NCBI RefSeq assembly: GCF_026210795.1
Contig: NC_089460.1
Span: forward strand, 434,001 to 498,000
Source: Rhizophagus irregularis
Taxonomy: Eukaryota; Glomeromycota; Glomeromycetes; Glomerales; Glomeraceae
Length of the DNA stretch: 64,000 bases
Direction: 5' to 3'
Shown here in pieces: positions 11,561-22,055 of this stretch; within the stretch, counting starts at the first letter, position 1, and every line of letters starts with the position of its first letter. The notes under the pieces were generated by a model, which did not search any database, was not told where the DNA came from, and worked only from the letters and a program-made list of their open reading frames with translations. The translations under genes and the position numbers were made by a program.

Positions 11561-12440
11561 CATGCAGCAGCATACAAGTAGTTTAAAGAAGTGTATAAAT
11601 TTAAAATCACATAACATTAATCAGGAAATTCTAAAGAGCAACAAAACTTTAGAACCATTTTTTTAAAACTGTATAATGGAATAGATGATTGAAAAATTCT
11701 TACTGCATGAATTGAAGATAAGCTTAGTATAATAAAACGTAGTAGATTTTTTGTTGTTTTATTCATTCTAAGTTTCTAACAAAATAGTCTGGAGTTAACG
11801 CAGTAAATATAGATTGACTTTTGATCTTTGGATATTCCTATTACCAAAATTTAAGCTATATATACAGGTGGAAAAGAAGTTAAAAAAGTGGAATCAGATA
11901 TATCAGAGTATATATATTGCTGATGAAAGATGCAAGAATCATATCAATGGCAAACTTATAGACAAATACTAGGCTAGTCAATGATTCAATAGAACTGTTT
12001 AAGATATAATATTTAAAGAAAATCAAGATCTGCTTTCTTTTCCTATTGTAGTTTTAATCTCTTTCGATAATTATAAAAGTTTCACCATTACTAATTTAGA
12101 GGGTAAAAAAGTTGTACCAATTGTACTAATTAAACATACCTAGAATAGTAAATCTGGAACTTCTTGTTCATACTTGCAAATTCCAGTTCATCTTGCATGA
12201 GCAATTATGATGCATAAAAGTCAGAGTCTTATGCTATAAAAGGCTACAATAGACCTTGATAATAAAGAGTTTATCATGAATCTTTCTTTTATGACAATAT
12301 CTTAGATACGCATTCTTAAAGATCTTCTCTTTAAACCTTTCAATTTTGAGAAACTTTAGCATACTATTAAAGACTGCAAAAGATTACAAAAAAGATTAGA
12401 TGAAAAGAAATGATTAGTTACTATGATGCCAGAAAACTGT

Positions 12441-13078
12441 ATTTAACAAAGTAATGTTAGATCTAATAATAAAAAAAAACAAAAAAAACTGAAAGTATTT
12501 TTTGATAAAACATTTTTTTATATTTAGTTGTAAATAAAATATATTATTTTATTTTTACAAATCTAACTAAAATTTCTAATTCTACAAAACATTTTTTTTC
12601 ACATTTTTTTTTTTGCAATATATATTATATTAAACACTTTATTCATATAATATTACTTTTGTACAATATATTTTATAATTTGTAATACTAGTTTATTTTG
12701 TTTATCAGTTTATTTATCTATATAGTGCAAAAAATTAGCTGACATGACATATGCAGATAAATAAATTTTGCCACATGATCCAATATGTCATTAAGGTTTA
12801 TAAATATATATAGTTTTTCGCTTTGCTTTGGATAATAAACATTACATCATATAAATTATTTTATTTTCCTAATTATTTTTCCTTTAGTTAATTATTTTTT
12901 CTTCAGTTAATTATTTATCCTTATTTCATTCGATATATTATTTATCTATGCATCCAAGTTTTGTGATGTGGTTTTTTGTATTATGAGAGTGACAAAAAAA
13001 TTTTTGATACTAAAAAAAAACTAAATTCCTAATGTTTTAAACTTGTGATTACATGTGTAGGTAACATTGGGGCATTGG
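12441..13078. other. AT-rich non-coding spacer
   Basis: Lies between the helicase relic and the Harbinger element. No gene, tandem repeat or inverted repeat of note seen. Confidence 0.5.
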
Positions 13079-13267
13079 GCGTCTTCACAAAATGCGTGAT
13101 TGGGATTAGATTAGGATTAAGATTATGATCAGCTTGAAATAAAAATTAATATTTAATCTCGATTCACAAAATTAGTGTAACATGATTACTGTTACATGTA
13201 TTAATTATAGTACGCGTTCTTAATTTTTTTTTTTATTGGAAATTTTAAATTGTAATATATTTTAATA

Positions 13268-14530
13268 ATGAATAATGAAATTAATGAACAAATTCAAATT
13301 ATTATTTTAATAATAATTATTATACTTATTAAACATATTGAATTTGAAGAAATTTTATTTGCTTCTTACTCAATTGAACAAGAAGAAGACGACTTTAACA
13401 TTTTGCCTTTAATTCTATTATACTCACAATATAATGAGGAAATTAATGAACTAAGACGACTAAATAGAGCAGTATCTAACTATTGGTTTAATGAAATATA
13501 TCTAAATATGCAAGATTTTAAATTTAAAAGACATTTTAGATTAACAAAAACTACATTTGAATGGTTATATTGTGAAATAATACCACTTTTAAGAAGAAAT
13601 TGTAATGAACCTGGTATAATTGGACTTGCATAGGAACAAAAAATTGCTACTTCATTATGGTTTCTTACTACTGGAGAGTGTTTTAGGTCTATAGGAGAAA
13701 AGTTTGGAATGGGTGAATCAACTATCAGTTATGCTTTAAGACAATTTTTTGACGTAATAATTTCCAAATTTTTAACTGAAAAAATTATTTTTCCAACTAC
13801 AGAATCAGGAACAAATAGGATTACAAATAGATTCAAAAGAATTAGAGAATTTTCCAATATAATTGGTGCTATTGATGGTAGTCATATACCAATTAAAGCA
13901 CCTCATTTGTTTCCTGTTGATTATTTTAATAGAAAGGGATTTTATTCTATTATTTTACAAGCAGTAGTTGACCACGAAAAAAAATTTTTAGATATATGTG
14001 TTGGTTGGCTAGGATCTACACATGATAGTAGAATTTTAGTAAATTCTGATCTTTATAATAAATTTGAAAATCAAAATAATTTAGCAGTAACTCCTTTTCA
14101 TAATAAATATTTTTTAGGTGATGAGAAATATCCAAACCTTAGTTGGCTAATAGTGCCATATAAAGATATTGGTAGAGGATTAACTCAAGAGCAAACATAT
14201 TTTAATCTTAGACATTCACAAACAAGAATTAAAGTAGAACAAGCTTTTGGTTTACTGAAGGGTAGATGGCAATGTCTTCTTAACAAATTAGAAGTTTCAT
14301 TTGAAATAGTATCACACATTGTAACTACTTGTTGTATATTGCATAATATTTGTGAAGAAAGATGTGATTTTCTGCCACCAGAAGAGCGATATCATGAAGT
14401 AGGAACTGATGCAAATAGGGAATTAAATGCTACTGAAACATCTGAAGGGAATGCAATTAGAAATTCAATATGTAATTTTTTTATGGAATCAAAGAAATAT
14501 GAGAAGACAACAAATAATAAATTTTTCTAG
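13268..14530 (+). pseudogene. Harbinger transposase (DDE_4), one in-frame stop
   Basis: DDE nuclease that cuts and joins the element ends. N-terminal DFKFKRHFRLTKTTFEWLYC is the usual helical region. The helix-turn-helix stretch CFRSIGEKFGMGESTISYAL follows at about 13681-13740. First Asp is in IIGAIDGSHIPIKAP (13858-13902), second in GDEKYPNLSWLIVPY (14119-14163, where GDAGYP is usual), and Glu in TRIKVEQAFGLLKGRWQC. One TAG at 13631-13633 (between GIIGLA and EQKIATSL) splits an otherwise open frame of about 420 residues, near the usual family length. The rest is intact, so inactivation looks recent unless the stop is read through. Confidence 0.9.
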
Positions 14531-14702
14531 AATTTTCTAATTTCTTTATTATAAAATGATCAATTGCAAAAAAATCACAAAAAGATACATTATTAATTAT
14601 TTATTTAATCAAATTGAGGAAATTCTAAATCATTTAAATCATCTATAAAATAAAAATAAATTTAATGTAAGTTTAAAATTGTATTACACATTATGCTATT
14701 TA
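14531..14702. other. Short spacer between the tail-to-tail Harbinger genes
   Basis: AT-rich 3' ends of both genes; a TATATGCATGC-type alternating purine-pyrimidine run starts at its right edge. Confidence 0.4.
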
Positions 14703-16208
14703 TCAGAGGTTAATAGATGTGCGTACGTGTATATGCATGCGTGCGCACATACATATGCATGTATGTATATACCAGAGATTTGAAATCAAATCACAACGAA
14801 AACTAAATACTATACCATGATTTACTTGATTTACTTGATTTTTCTTCGTATGTAAGGAATTTAAACTGTTTGAAAGATTGTTTAAAATATCAAACAGCAT
14901 CATATCAGATTGTTGCTTCATATGGAGTAATTCTAATCTTTGATCTTGTTCTTTTTTCTCTTTTTCTTTTCTTCTTTTATCAAGTTCTATTTGCCTAACT
15001 CCTTGCTGTTCAATCCAATATTGAAGAATATTTCCTAAATTATTTCCATGTTTTTTGGATTTTTTTTTACTTTGATCATCAAAGTTGATATCAGTATCAT
15101 CATTTTCACATTTATTTTTATGTCTTCTACCAATTTTAGGAATCACATATGGAGTTTCTGTTTGTTTTTTTTCAACCAGATTTTCTTGATGAAAATTAAG
15201 TTTTTTTTCATTTCTTGATGAAAATTCAAAAGAATCAATACAAGATTTTGGATTCAATGTAGGCCTATCTTTATTTAAAATAGCTTCAATTTCTTCTTTA
15301 TACTGAATAGTAATTGGAGGTCCACCACTTTTTTTTGACTCTGCAAGTTGTGTCTTTAAAAAAAATTAAGATTAATTAATAAAAAAATTTAATATATTTC
15401 CTTTTTTTAAAAAAAAACCTTATAGTTATCCACGAGATTCTTCCATTTATTAGCAATTTGAATATTACTACATCAGGAAATTTGTTTAGGTGTAATTTAG
15501 TGTAATATTTCAAAGGTGATGTAAAATTTCGAAATATTACACTAAAAACGTAATATTACAAAAATTTACGCTCTTAAATTTGAATAATTATAGTAATTTA
15601 AGAATATCTTGCTATCTACTGATCCAATCAAGACGATCTATAGCTCATTGGAATCAGCTCATCAAGACGGATCGAATGGTAGTAAAATCGCATTTCTACA
15701 GTTGATAGAACGCTCTATAGTATGCAGTAATGTTTTAAATTAATAGAAAATCATCTATCAAACGTAAATATACGATTTTACTACCATTCGATTCGTCTTG
15801 ATGAGCTGATTCCAATGAGCTATAGATCGTCTTGATTGGATTAGTAGATAGCGAGATATTCTTAAATTACTATAATTATTCAAATTTAAGAGCGTAAACT
15901 TTTGTAATATTACGTTTTTAGTGTAATATTTCGAAATTTTACACCACCTTCGAAATATTACACTAAATTACGCCTAAACAAATTTCCTGATGTATAAGTG
16001 TTTTCAAAGTTAAAAGTTAAAAGAAAAGCTTCAGCATCTTTTCACAATTGAATATTTCCTGGATTAGAAGTAGCTCCGCGTGTATACTTTAACTCTTCAA
16101 GCTTATTTTTGTGTTCAAGAAGAAAAGAAAATAGTGCTTTTATTGCACTTTCACTCCATTTTGCTCTTGAAGCTCTATCTTTTTTAACATTTTTATGAGT
16201 TTGTTCCA
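14703..16208 (-). pseudogene. Harbinger Myb/SANT-like partner gene, interrupted
   Basis: Accessory DNA-binding protein of the Harbinger element. From the start at 16208 (MEQTHKNVKKDRASRAKW) it shows a Myb/SANT-like helix region: SRAKWSESAIKALFSFLLEH, then KNKLEELKYTRGATSNPGNI. An in-frame TGA follows NIQL where Trp would fit. The frame goes on KDAEAFLLTFNFENT, is cut by the foldback at 15471-15992, and resumes IANKWKNLVDNYK. After an intron near 15355-15420 comes a Lys/Glu-rich part with a coiled-coil-like segment (RQIELDKRRKEKEKKEQDQR). The last residues around 14703-14800 look like read-through, so the true stop may be earlier. Not functional as one frame. Confidence 0.75.
15471..15992. mobile_element. 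Foldback MITE, TA duplication, 522 bp
   Basis: Ends CATCAGGAAATTTGTTTAGG and its inverted copy are flanked by TA on both sides, as for Tc1/mariner-type MITEs. The whole element is a long hairpin: CGAATGGTAGTAAAATCG at about 15676 returns inverted near 15775-15795. The hairpin core resembles the core of the TAAAGCTC foldback at 9440-9900, although the ends are unrelated. It is inserted in the Harbinger Myb-like gene. Confidence 0.85.
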
Positions 16209-16829
16209 TTTTTTTTTTATTAAATATAAGTTCAAATTTAATATGTATTTTACGTTTAAAGAAAAAAAATAGTTTAAAAGTTTCGCATTTCGCGTTTTGC
16301 ACTTGAAATAACCATAAAAATGTATTTAAATAAATAAATGCATATTTCAATTAGAAAAAATACATAAAAGATAAGGAAACTTGCGGTACTTAATTTTTTT
16401 TATTCTTAATCTTACTCGATGAGCAAAATTGAAATCTTATATGTAATCTCAGCTTAAGATTAACCTTAATCTTAATCACGTTTTTTGTGAAACCAGATTA
16501 ACCTTTAATCCCAATCTTAATCTCAATCACGCATTTTGTGGAGACATCCATTTAAATGTCACTTATTTCTTATATAGTAAAGATCGATACAAACTGCACT
16601 TATAAAACTTAAGTGCTTTATTCATATTATGTGATTATCCTAATATTTATACAGTTTCCTCTCGATATAACGAATCTTGCGTTCTGGCTGATCAGGCCTT
16701 CGTTATAAGCAACTTTGTTAACACTATAACAAATTATTTAGTGTAACATAGCGAATTTTTCGTTGTAATATATAACTATGTTATACTGATAGTTTTTGGC
16801 ATTATACAAATTTTGAAAATGTTCTGATA

Positions 16830-17027
16830 CAGTGGTCAAAATTGGATGTGTGGAATGCGCGCTCTGCACATGAATTGAAATATGGATGTTGAATTTTTTA
16901 ATAGTAGTGCATATAAGTTATCATTATTCAATTTATTTTTTATATACGGCGCACACCATTTATAATAATTCTCAAATATCATGTGATGTTGAGCACACAT
17001 AGGTTTTCTTTTGAATTTTAACCACTG
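16830..17027. mobile_element. Small MITE with CAGTGGT ends
   Basis: CAGTGGTCAAAATTGGA on the left and the inverted form of CAGTGGTTAAAATTCAA on the right enclose 198 bp. Flanks TTCTGATA and CCTGATAT share CTGATA, so the exact duplication is unclear. Probably a hAT-type MITE. Confidence 0.45.
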
Positions 17028-17133
17028 CCTGATATGCCGTAATTTTAACCATTACGGTTTCGGTCATATGATTTATACTGATTTACCACTGATCGTTATA
17101 GATAATCTTTTTTTTTTTTAAAAAAAGTTACTA

Positions 17134-18093
17134 TGGGCCGGTGCAAAAAGATTGGTACCTCAAACATTGCATCAATAAAAAAAAATTTTATTATATAAAT
17201 ATTTTTTTTTATTTATTTAATATTATCAGTATGTATTGGGAAAATACAATATAAATATTATGTCATGTCATGTGATCCTCATCAGAACTACTATGAGCGT
17301 CAAATTCTTCATCAATTAATTGTATATTTTTATCAGATTCAAAATATTTCTTAACATTTTTAAAAGCTCTTTCCCGAAGTTCTACAATAACCTTTGAAGA
17401 AAATTTTTTTTTAAATACATTTAAAAGTAAATTTCTAATAAATAAAAGGTTTGGGTGTAGACTTGAGCATGCAACTTTACCCTTTACAACTGATTAAACA
17501 CCTTTAATAGGTTGAAGTTCACAATTATGGTATGGAGGGGTAAATTTAACTTTATATTCATATTGTTCTGCAATGTTAACACAAGAAAATGGAACCTTTT
17601 CTTTGTTTATTTAAACCAGCTTCAAAAGTTCTGATTTTCTTAATTCATCAGAAAAAGCAATATCATGAGAATTTAACCATTCAATTGTAATTTAGGATAT
17701 TTAAGCATTTTGTATAGTGTAAAAGTATTATCTCTATGGCTTTTCCAGTTTGAAATCACCCTCCCAACTGTACTTTCCCCTATGCTCAAACACCTCAGCA
17801 ACACGCTTGCGTAATGTGACCTGATGATGATCCTCCTTTTTAAAGTTAGCCCCAAAAAATAATTGTAAACATTAATTATCATCAACTTTTCGTTATCAGT
17901 TAGTGATGCATTGCTTCATTTTGTAGAGAAACTATCCATAGTAGGGTAAAAAAATATTAGTAAAAATGTTTATTCAAAGTCATTGTAATATATATATTTT
18001 TTTCAGCCCATTTTGTTTTAGTCATACGGTATTTTTCTTAGTATAAAATCCTTTCCTTTTCGGGTGAGATACCAATCTTTTTACACTGGTCCA
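17134..18093 (-). mobile_element. Tc1/mariner-like element with decayed transposase
   Basis: Ends TGGGCCGGTGCAAAAAGATT and the inverted form of TGGACCAGTGTAAAAAGATT are flanked by TA (17132-17133, 18094-18095). On the minus strand a helix-turn-helix piece survives (SIGESTVGRVISNWK, within 17673-17885). Downstream is the end of the DDE domain (YKVKFTPPYHNCELQPIKG, then a stop, SVVKGKVACSSLHPNLLFIR). The central catalytic part is missing, so it is an internally deleted, non-autonomous copy nested in the Tigger element. Confidence 0.8.
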
Positions 18094-18239
18094 TAGATTG
18101 TAAAAAAAAAAATTCAGTAAACTGAATACAAATTCAGTTTAAAAAACTAAAAAAAAAATAGTTTATTAATAAAATTTTTATTTAAATTATTTTAATCGAT
18201 TTTTTAGTTTTTTCTTAAAAAAATGGAATTTGTTTATTT

Positions 18240-18532
18240 AGGACCCTGGATATCTCCAAAACAGGTTATAAGTCACACTTTCGGCAGATTGGCCCATTTT
18301 TCAGAGCTCAAAAAATAGTTTTTTGTAAATATCTCAGCATTTAGTGATCCAATTTTGATGAACTTTTATTAAATTGTAGAGCTAAATGAGGGCTACAAAA
18401 TAAAAAAATGTTCATTAAAATTGAATCACTGGATGTTGAGATATTTACAAAAATGATTTTTTGAGTTTCAGCAAAAAGGGTGTTTTTAGCCAAAAGTCCA
18501 TTATGATCTTTATATTAGATATCCGGGGTCCT
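18240..18532 (+). mobile_element. AGGACCC hairpin MITE, 293 bp, copy in Tigger
   Basis: Ends AGGACCCTGGATATC and GATATCCGGGGTCCT; perfect 8-bp duplication GTTTATTT (18232-18239, 18533-18540). Same hairpin body as the copies at 8415, 27879, 29207 and 32376, with slightly more changes. Confidence 0.93.
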
Positions 18533-18540
18533 GTTTATTT

Positions 18541-19215
18541 TAGGAAATGGACTTCTAGATTTTAGGGGAAAATGAAAAATGGTAAAGTTCTAAAGCGGAG
18601 TTTGGGTAAAGAAACGTTTTAACGTTTCTTTTTTCTTTATTTTTGTAGGGAATGACTTAAAAATGGTTTTAAAAGATCTCGGGTAAGTTGAATGAAGGAA
18701 ATTTGGGGAATTAATTTAAAAGAAACATTCTAACGTTTCTTCTTTATTTATTTTTGCAGGAAACACCAGGAAAACCTCAGGTAAGTATAGAGGGAGTTTT
18801 GGAAATTAATTTAAAAAAAACATTTTAATGTTTTTTTTTTTCTTTATTTTTGTAAGAAAAGACTTGGGAACGGTCTTGAAGGACCTTGGGTAAGTTGAAT
18901 GGAAGGAATTTTTTGTGATTTGACTTAAAGAAACGTTCTAACATTTCTTTTTTTTCTTTATTTTCGTAGGGAACGACTTGGAAACATCTTGGAGACCTCA
19001 GGTAAGTTGAAAGGAAGGAGTTTTTATAAAATTAGTAATTTAAAAGAAATATTCTAACGTTTCTTTTTTCTTTATTTTTGTAGGAAATGACTTGGAAATG
19101 GTCTTGAAGACCTTGGGTAAGTTGAATGGAGGGAGTTTTTGTGAATTGACTTAAAGAAACGTTCAAACATTTCTTTTTTCTTTATTTTTATAGGAAATAG
19201 CCTTGGAAAAGCTAT
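18541..19215 (+). repeat. Tandem array of intron-like units (about 97-114 bp)
   Basis: About six units. Each has a short exon-like block (GACTTGGAAATGGTCTTGAA type, 21-34 nt) bounded on its right by GTAAGTTGAA (a strong 5' splice site) and on its left by a T-rich tract ending TTTTTGTAG or TTTTCGTAG (3' splice site). Exon-like blocks start near 18649, 18760, 18857, 18970, 19084 and 19193. The spacer always contains AAAGAAACGTTCTAACGTTTCTT or a variant (printed here in part): a small hairpin with CTAAC, a typical fungal branch-point word, at its tip. No long reading frame was identified through the blocks. Confidence 0.75.
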
Positions 19216-19543
19216 TGTTGATGCAGTGTTATAAATAAAGAATTAGTCAATGATGTTTTCATCAGCAAATGATTTATTAAAGCGGGAATAAATATTTATT
19301 TTAAATGATTTTGCTGTAGCCGTTAATAAATACTTGAGTGGTATCAAAACTAGAACCACATAATGCCATTTTGCTTGATCAGAAAATACTTTATATTTTA
19401 TATAAATATTGAAATTTTATTAGCTTGTTGAATAATTACATCTAAATATAAAATTAATTACGTCAATACAATTTAATACGTCACAGTGCAAATTAATTAT
19501 GTCAGTATAAAATTAATATAATTATAAATTTTTATTAATAGAA
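19216..19543. other. AT-rich region downstream of the Tigger transposase
   Basis: No gene seen. Contains several AAATTAATTA-type words. Probably the 3' non-coding part of the Tigger element. Confidence 0.4.
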
Positions 19544-20932
19544 TTATTCAATTACATTAACAAAATTATCAAGATTGATTTGCTTTGTAGAACAAAAGTG
19601 TTTTCTTAAAGCTTCTTTTTTTAATTTTTTTATAAACTTAATTTCCTCATCATTTGAACCATAATTATTTTTCTGACGTTGTAAATATAAGATCACTTTA
19701 TCATAATATTTAATAACTTCGTTATGAGTTATTGTTGGTAAAGGTTCCTTCTCAATTTCTTCTTTTTCTGGATTGTTAGGTTGAACTGCTTTTAAAATTT
19801 CATCATCAGAAATCATTTCTGTTGTTACCTTAGAATCGTCATAAAGAACAAATTTTTCAGCTGTGAAAGAATCTTCAAAATCAAGTTTATTTATTAAGAC
19901 TTGAACTTCTTCCAACTTCTTTAGGCATTCAAGTTCAAGTTGTATATCAGCATTGTTCTCATAAACTTCATGGTTGATGCTTTCATCATAACTTGGCTCA
20001 CCATATTCAGGTATAATACCTGCTTTTAGCCAACAATTTTTGATTGTATCATTCGTAACATTATTTCACGCACGTGCAATATATTTGATACATTTTTTAA
20101 TGTCAATTTCACCAAGTTCAGTGCCATGTTCATTGAAATTATCAAAAGCTTTAATCCGATTATGCAAATACAACTTTCTATATTGTGCCTAAAATAAAAA
20201 AATCAACATTAAATTTAAAACAATTACAGTAAACAAATAAAGTTTACTTCTTACTTTAAAACTATTAATGATTTCTTGATCGCAGGGTTGAAGGTGAGAT
20301 GTAGTATTTGGAGAAAGGTATTCAATGACAATATTCGTGAGAGTTGTATTTTCAGATAAAGCATGTATTGAAGCATTATCAACAAGTAGAAGTATGTGCC
20401 TATTTTGTGCTCTCATATAAGAATCTAATTTTTTAAGATAATCGTTTCAGATAGACACTTGTATCCAACTTTTTTTATTCCAATAATAATTGATTGGGAG
20501 GGAATTTTTGTTAATATTTTTAAACACTCTGGGATTTTCATATTTATGTATAAATAGAGGGCGCAATTTTTCAGTTCCGGTTGAATTGCAGGTAAATAAA
20601 ATAGTTATACGATCCTTAGATTGCTTAGTTCTGGTCACAAAACTATTAGATATTGTACGATTTGGTTTTATTTTCCAGAAGAGACCTGTCTCATCACAAT
20701 TAAAAATATCTTTTGGATCATAATCTCTTAATGTTTGACAAAGTTTTTCTCTTATTGAATCAAGATCTTGAATTGGTGCACTATTTCCTTCCCCATGAAT
20801 ATTGTACTGCTTAAGATTATAACTCTTTTTAAAATTATCAAGCCACCCACTTGATGCTTTGAATTTTTCTTCATTACACAATAAATTAAAATCTAATGCC
20901 TTTGTTGTCAAAATACTTCTATAGTAACACAA
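19544..20932 (-). pseudogene. pogo/Tigger transposase (DDE_1), two in-frame stops
   Basis: The CENP-B-type DNA-binding half is represented by KFKASSGWLDNFKKSYNLKQ. The DDE nuclease follows: DIFNCDETGLFWKIKPNRT (first Asp), HILLLVDNASIHA (second Asp), SHLQPCDQEIINSFK (third acidic region). A GT-AG intron lies near 20188-20253, between NSFK and QYRKLYLHNR. The C-terminal part is acidic and ends NLDNFVNVIE. In-frame stops interrupt after WIQVSI and after IKYIARA. No clear start or N-terminal psq helix-turn-helix was found upstream of 20932, so the N-terminus may be missing. Not active as read. Confidence 0.85.
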
Positions 20933-21609
20933 ATGATTAATAAATTTTTAAGCCACTAAATCAGTTATATAGGTTGATTATATCACGTGATAAACATTAA
21001 TATGTATAACATAAGATTTTTTGTGACCCCACCCCCTAAAATATTATATAATAAATGTCATCGCCCTAACTGAACATCCAACATTATTTCACGTGATTAT
21101 TTGTGAACAACTTAAGACTCTCCTATTAAGTTAAACTCCAGTTAACCTGTTAAAGCGTTAAAGTTTTTCAGTCAGCTTTAATTGTTAATAGGATAACAAT
21201 ATCAAAGAGAAGAATAAATGAAAGTAATGATAAGTATAGTGTAAAAATCTATTTTTATATAAATAATTACCATATTTAATAAAATAGCAAGGGGTAAATT
21301 ATCTTATATAGAAAATTACAAAAAATTTACCAGTATTACTAAAGAATGTTCAATTAAAAACCACAAAAATTCTTTGTTATAATGAAAAAAAAATTCGTTG
21401 TAAAAAAATCTGTTATACCAAATGGCATATTTATATAAGCAATTCACACACTTTACTTTGTATTACATTATACAATAAATAAATAGTAGACTTTGTTATA
21501 CCAAGGTTTTTTTTATATTTAAAATTGGTACTACATTGGATGATCTGTTATATTATATTATTCATTATATCGAGGTTCGTTGTAGAAAGAGGAGATTGTA
21601 ATTACACTG

Positions 21610-22055
21610 TAACAATTTACTGGTATTATCAAAATAATTATTTTGAAATTGTTAATTATATTTGAAAAGTTTCAGTAAGGAATGACTAACAGGGCGAATA
21701 TGCTTATTATCACTTTACCGATTATTTGCTGATCATATATATATTGATTATCACGTTTATTTTGAAGCTCCAAGCAAAATCATATTTGCTATAGTGCCGG
21801 AAGTCTTAACTCGACAATCACGTGATTTTATTTCAATTTTTTTGGAACCGACCCTTAATCACGTGTTTGGAAATCAGCCAATAAAAATCTGAGATTTTTG
21901 ATAAATTTTCACACTGACGGCTTATCGGTACCATGATATATCACTGCAAAAAATGTTAACTGAAAAAAAGTGTTACGCATTTTATTTTATTTCATTTTAA
22001 ATAACATTTTTCAGTAATGCAAAGCCAGCAATTAAGTATGTAAAGTATGTATCAC
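21610..22055. other. Spacer between Tigger and the next transposase relic
   Basis: No gene. AT-rich, with ATCACGTGATT-like words near 21,810-21,870 that may be part of the end of the following element; matching ends at the other side (about 24,940-25,080) were not convincing. Confidence 0.4.

Larger units (their letters stand above)
1381..12440 (+). pseudogene. PIF1/Helitron-type DNA helicase relic, split by insertions
   Basis: Decayed ATP-dependent helicase of the PIF1 type, common as a free-standing repeat or inside Helitrons. Six blocks lie in family order: 1381-1815 (ends IVMGTAETG, a damaged Walker A where GTAGTGKS is usual), 2773-2910 (KTPIVVFTST, then ATFNIDDITIYSGLSI), 5629-5737 (Walker B region NYIIINENNMISCQMLA), 10106-10178 (FSEHDNKPFG), 10413-10535 (matching the usual FGDFGQLPPVLD) and 11561-12440 (FPIVVLISFDNYKSFTITN, IMMHKSQSL). 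Each gap is a separate insertion listed below. Many in-frame stops occur, mostly where the family has Gln, Arg or Trp. No Rep/HUH domain or Helitron 3' hairpin was recognised, so Helitron origin is open. Not functional. Confidence 0.85.
13079..16546. mobile_element. PIF/Harbinger transposon with transposase and Myb-like genes
   Basis: Inverted ends near GTCTTCACAAAATGCGTGATT (left, 13080) and the complement of GTCTCCACAAAATGCGTGATT (right, 16545) enclose a transposase on the plus strand and a Myb/SANT-like gene on the minus strand, arranged tail to tail. This two-gene layout is the family hallmark: the Myb-like partner helps DNA binding and nuclear entry of the transposase. Subterminal GGGATTAGATTAGGATTAAG words repeat at both ends. 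The 3-bp target duplication was not resolved. A 522-bp foldback MITE sits inside the Myb-like gene. Confidence 0.85.
16652..21609 (-). mobile_element. pogo/Tigger transposon with nested insertions
   Basis: The left end (CAGTTTCCTCTCGATATAAC) and right end (inverted, ending ...TTACACTG) are flanked by TA. Multiple TTATAACGAA-like words occur in both subterminal regions, as in Tigger elements. The transposase is on the minus strand at 19,544-20,932. The left half has taken in a small hAT-like MITE, a Tc1/mariner relic, a 293-bp AGGACCC hairpin and an intron-like tandem array, leaving about 3.5 kb of original element. Confidence 0.75.
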
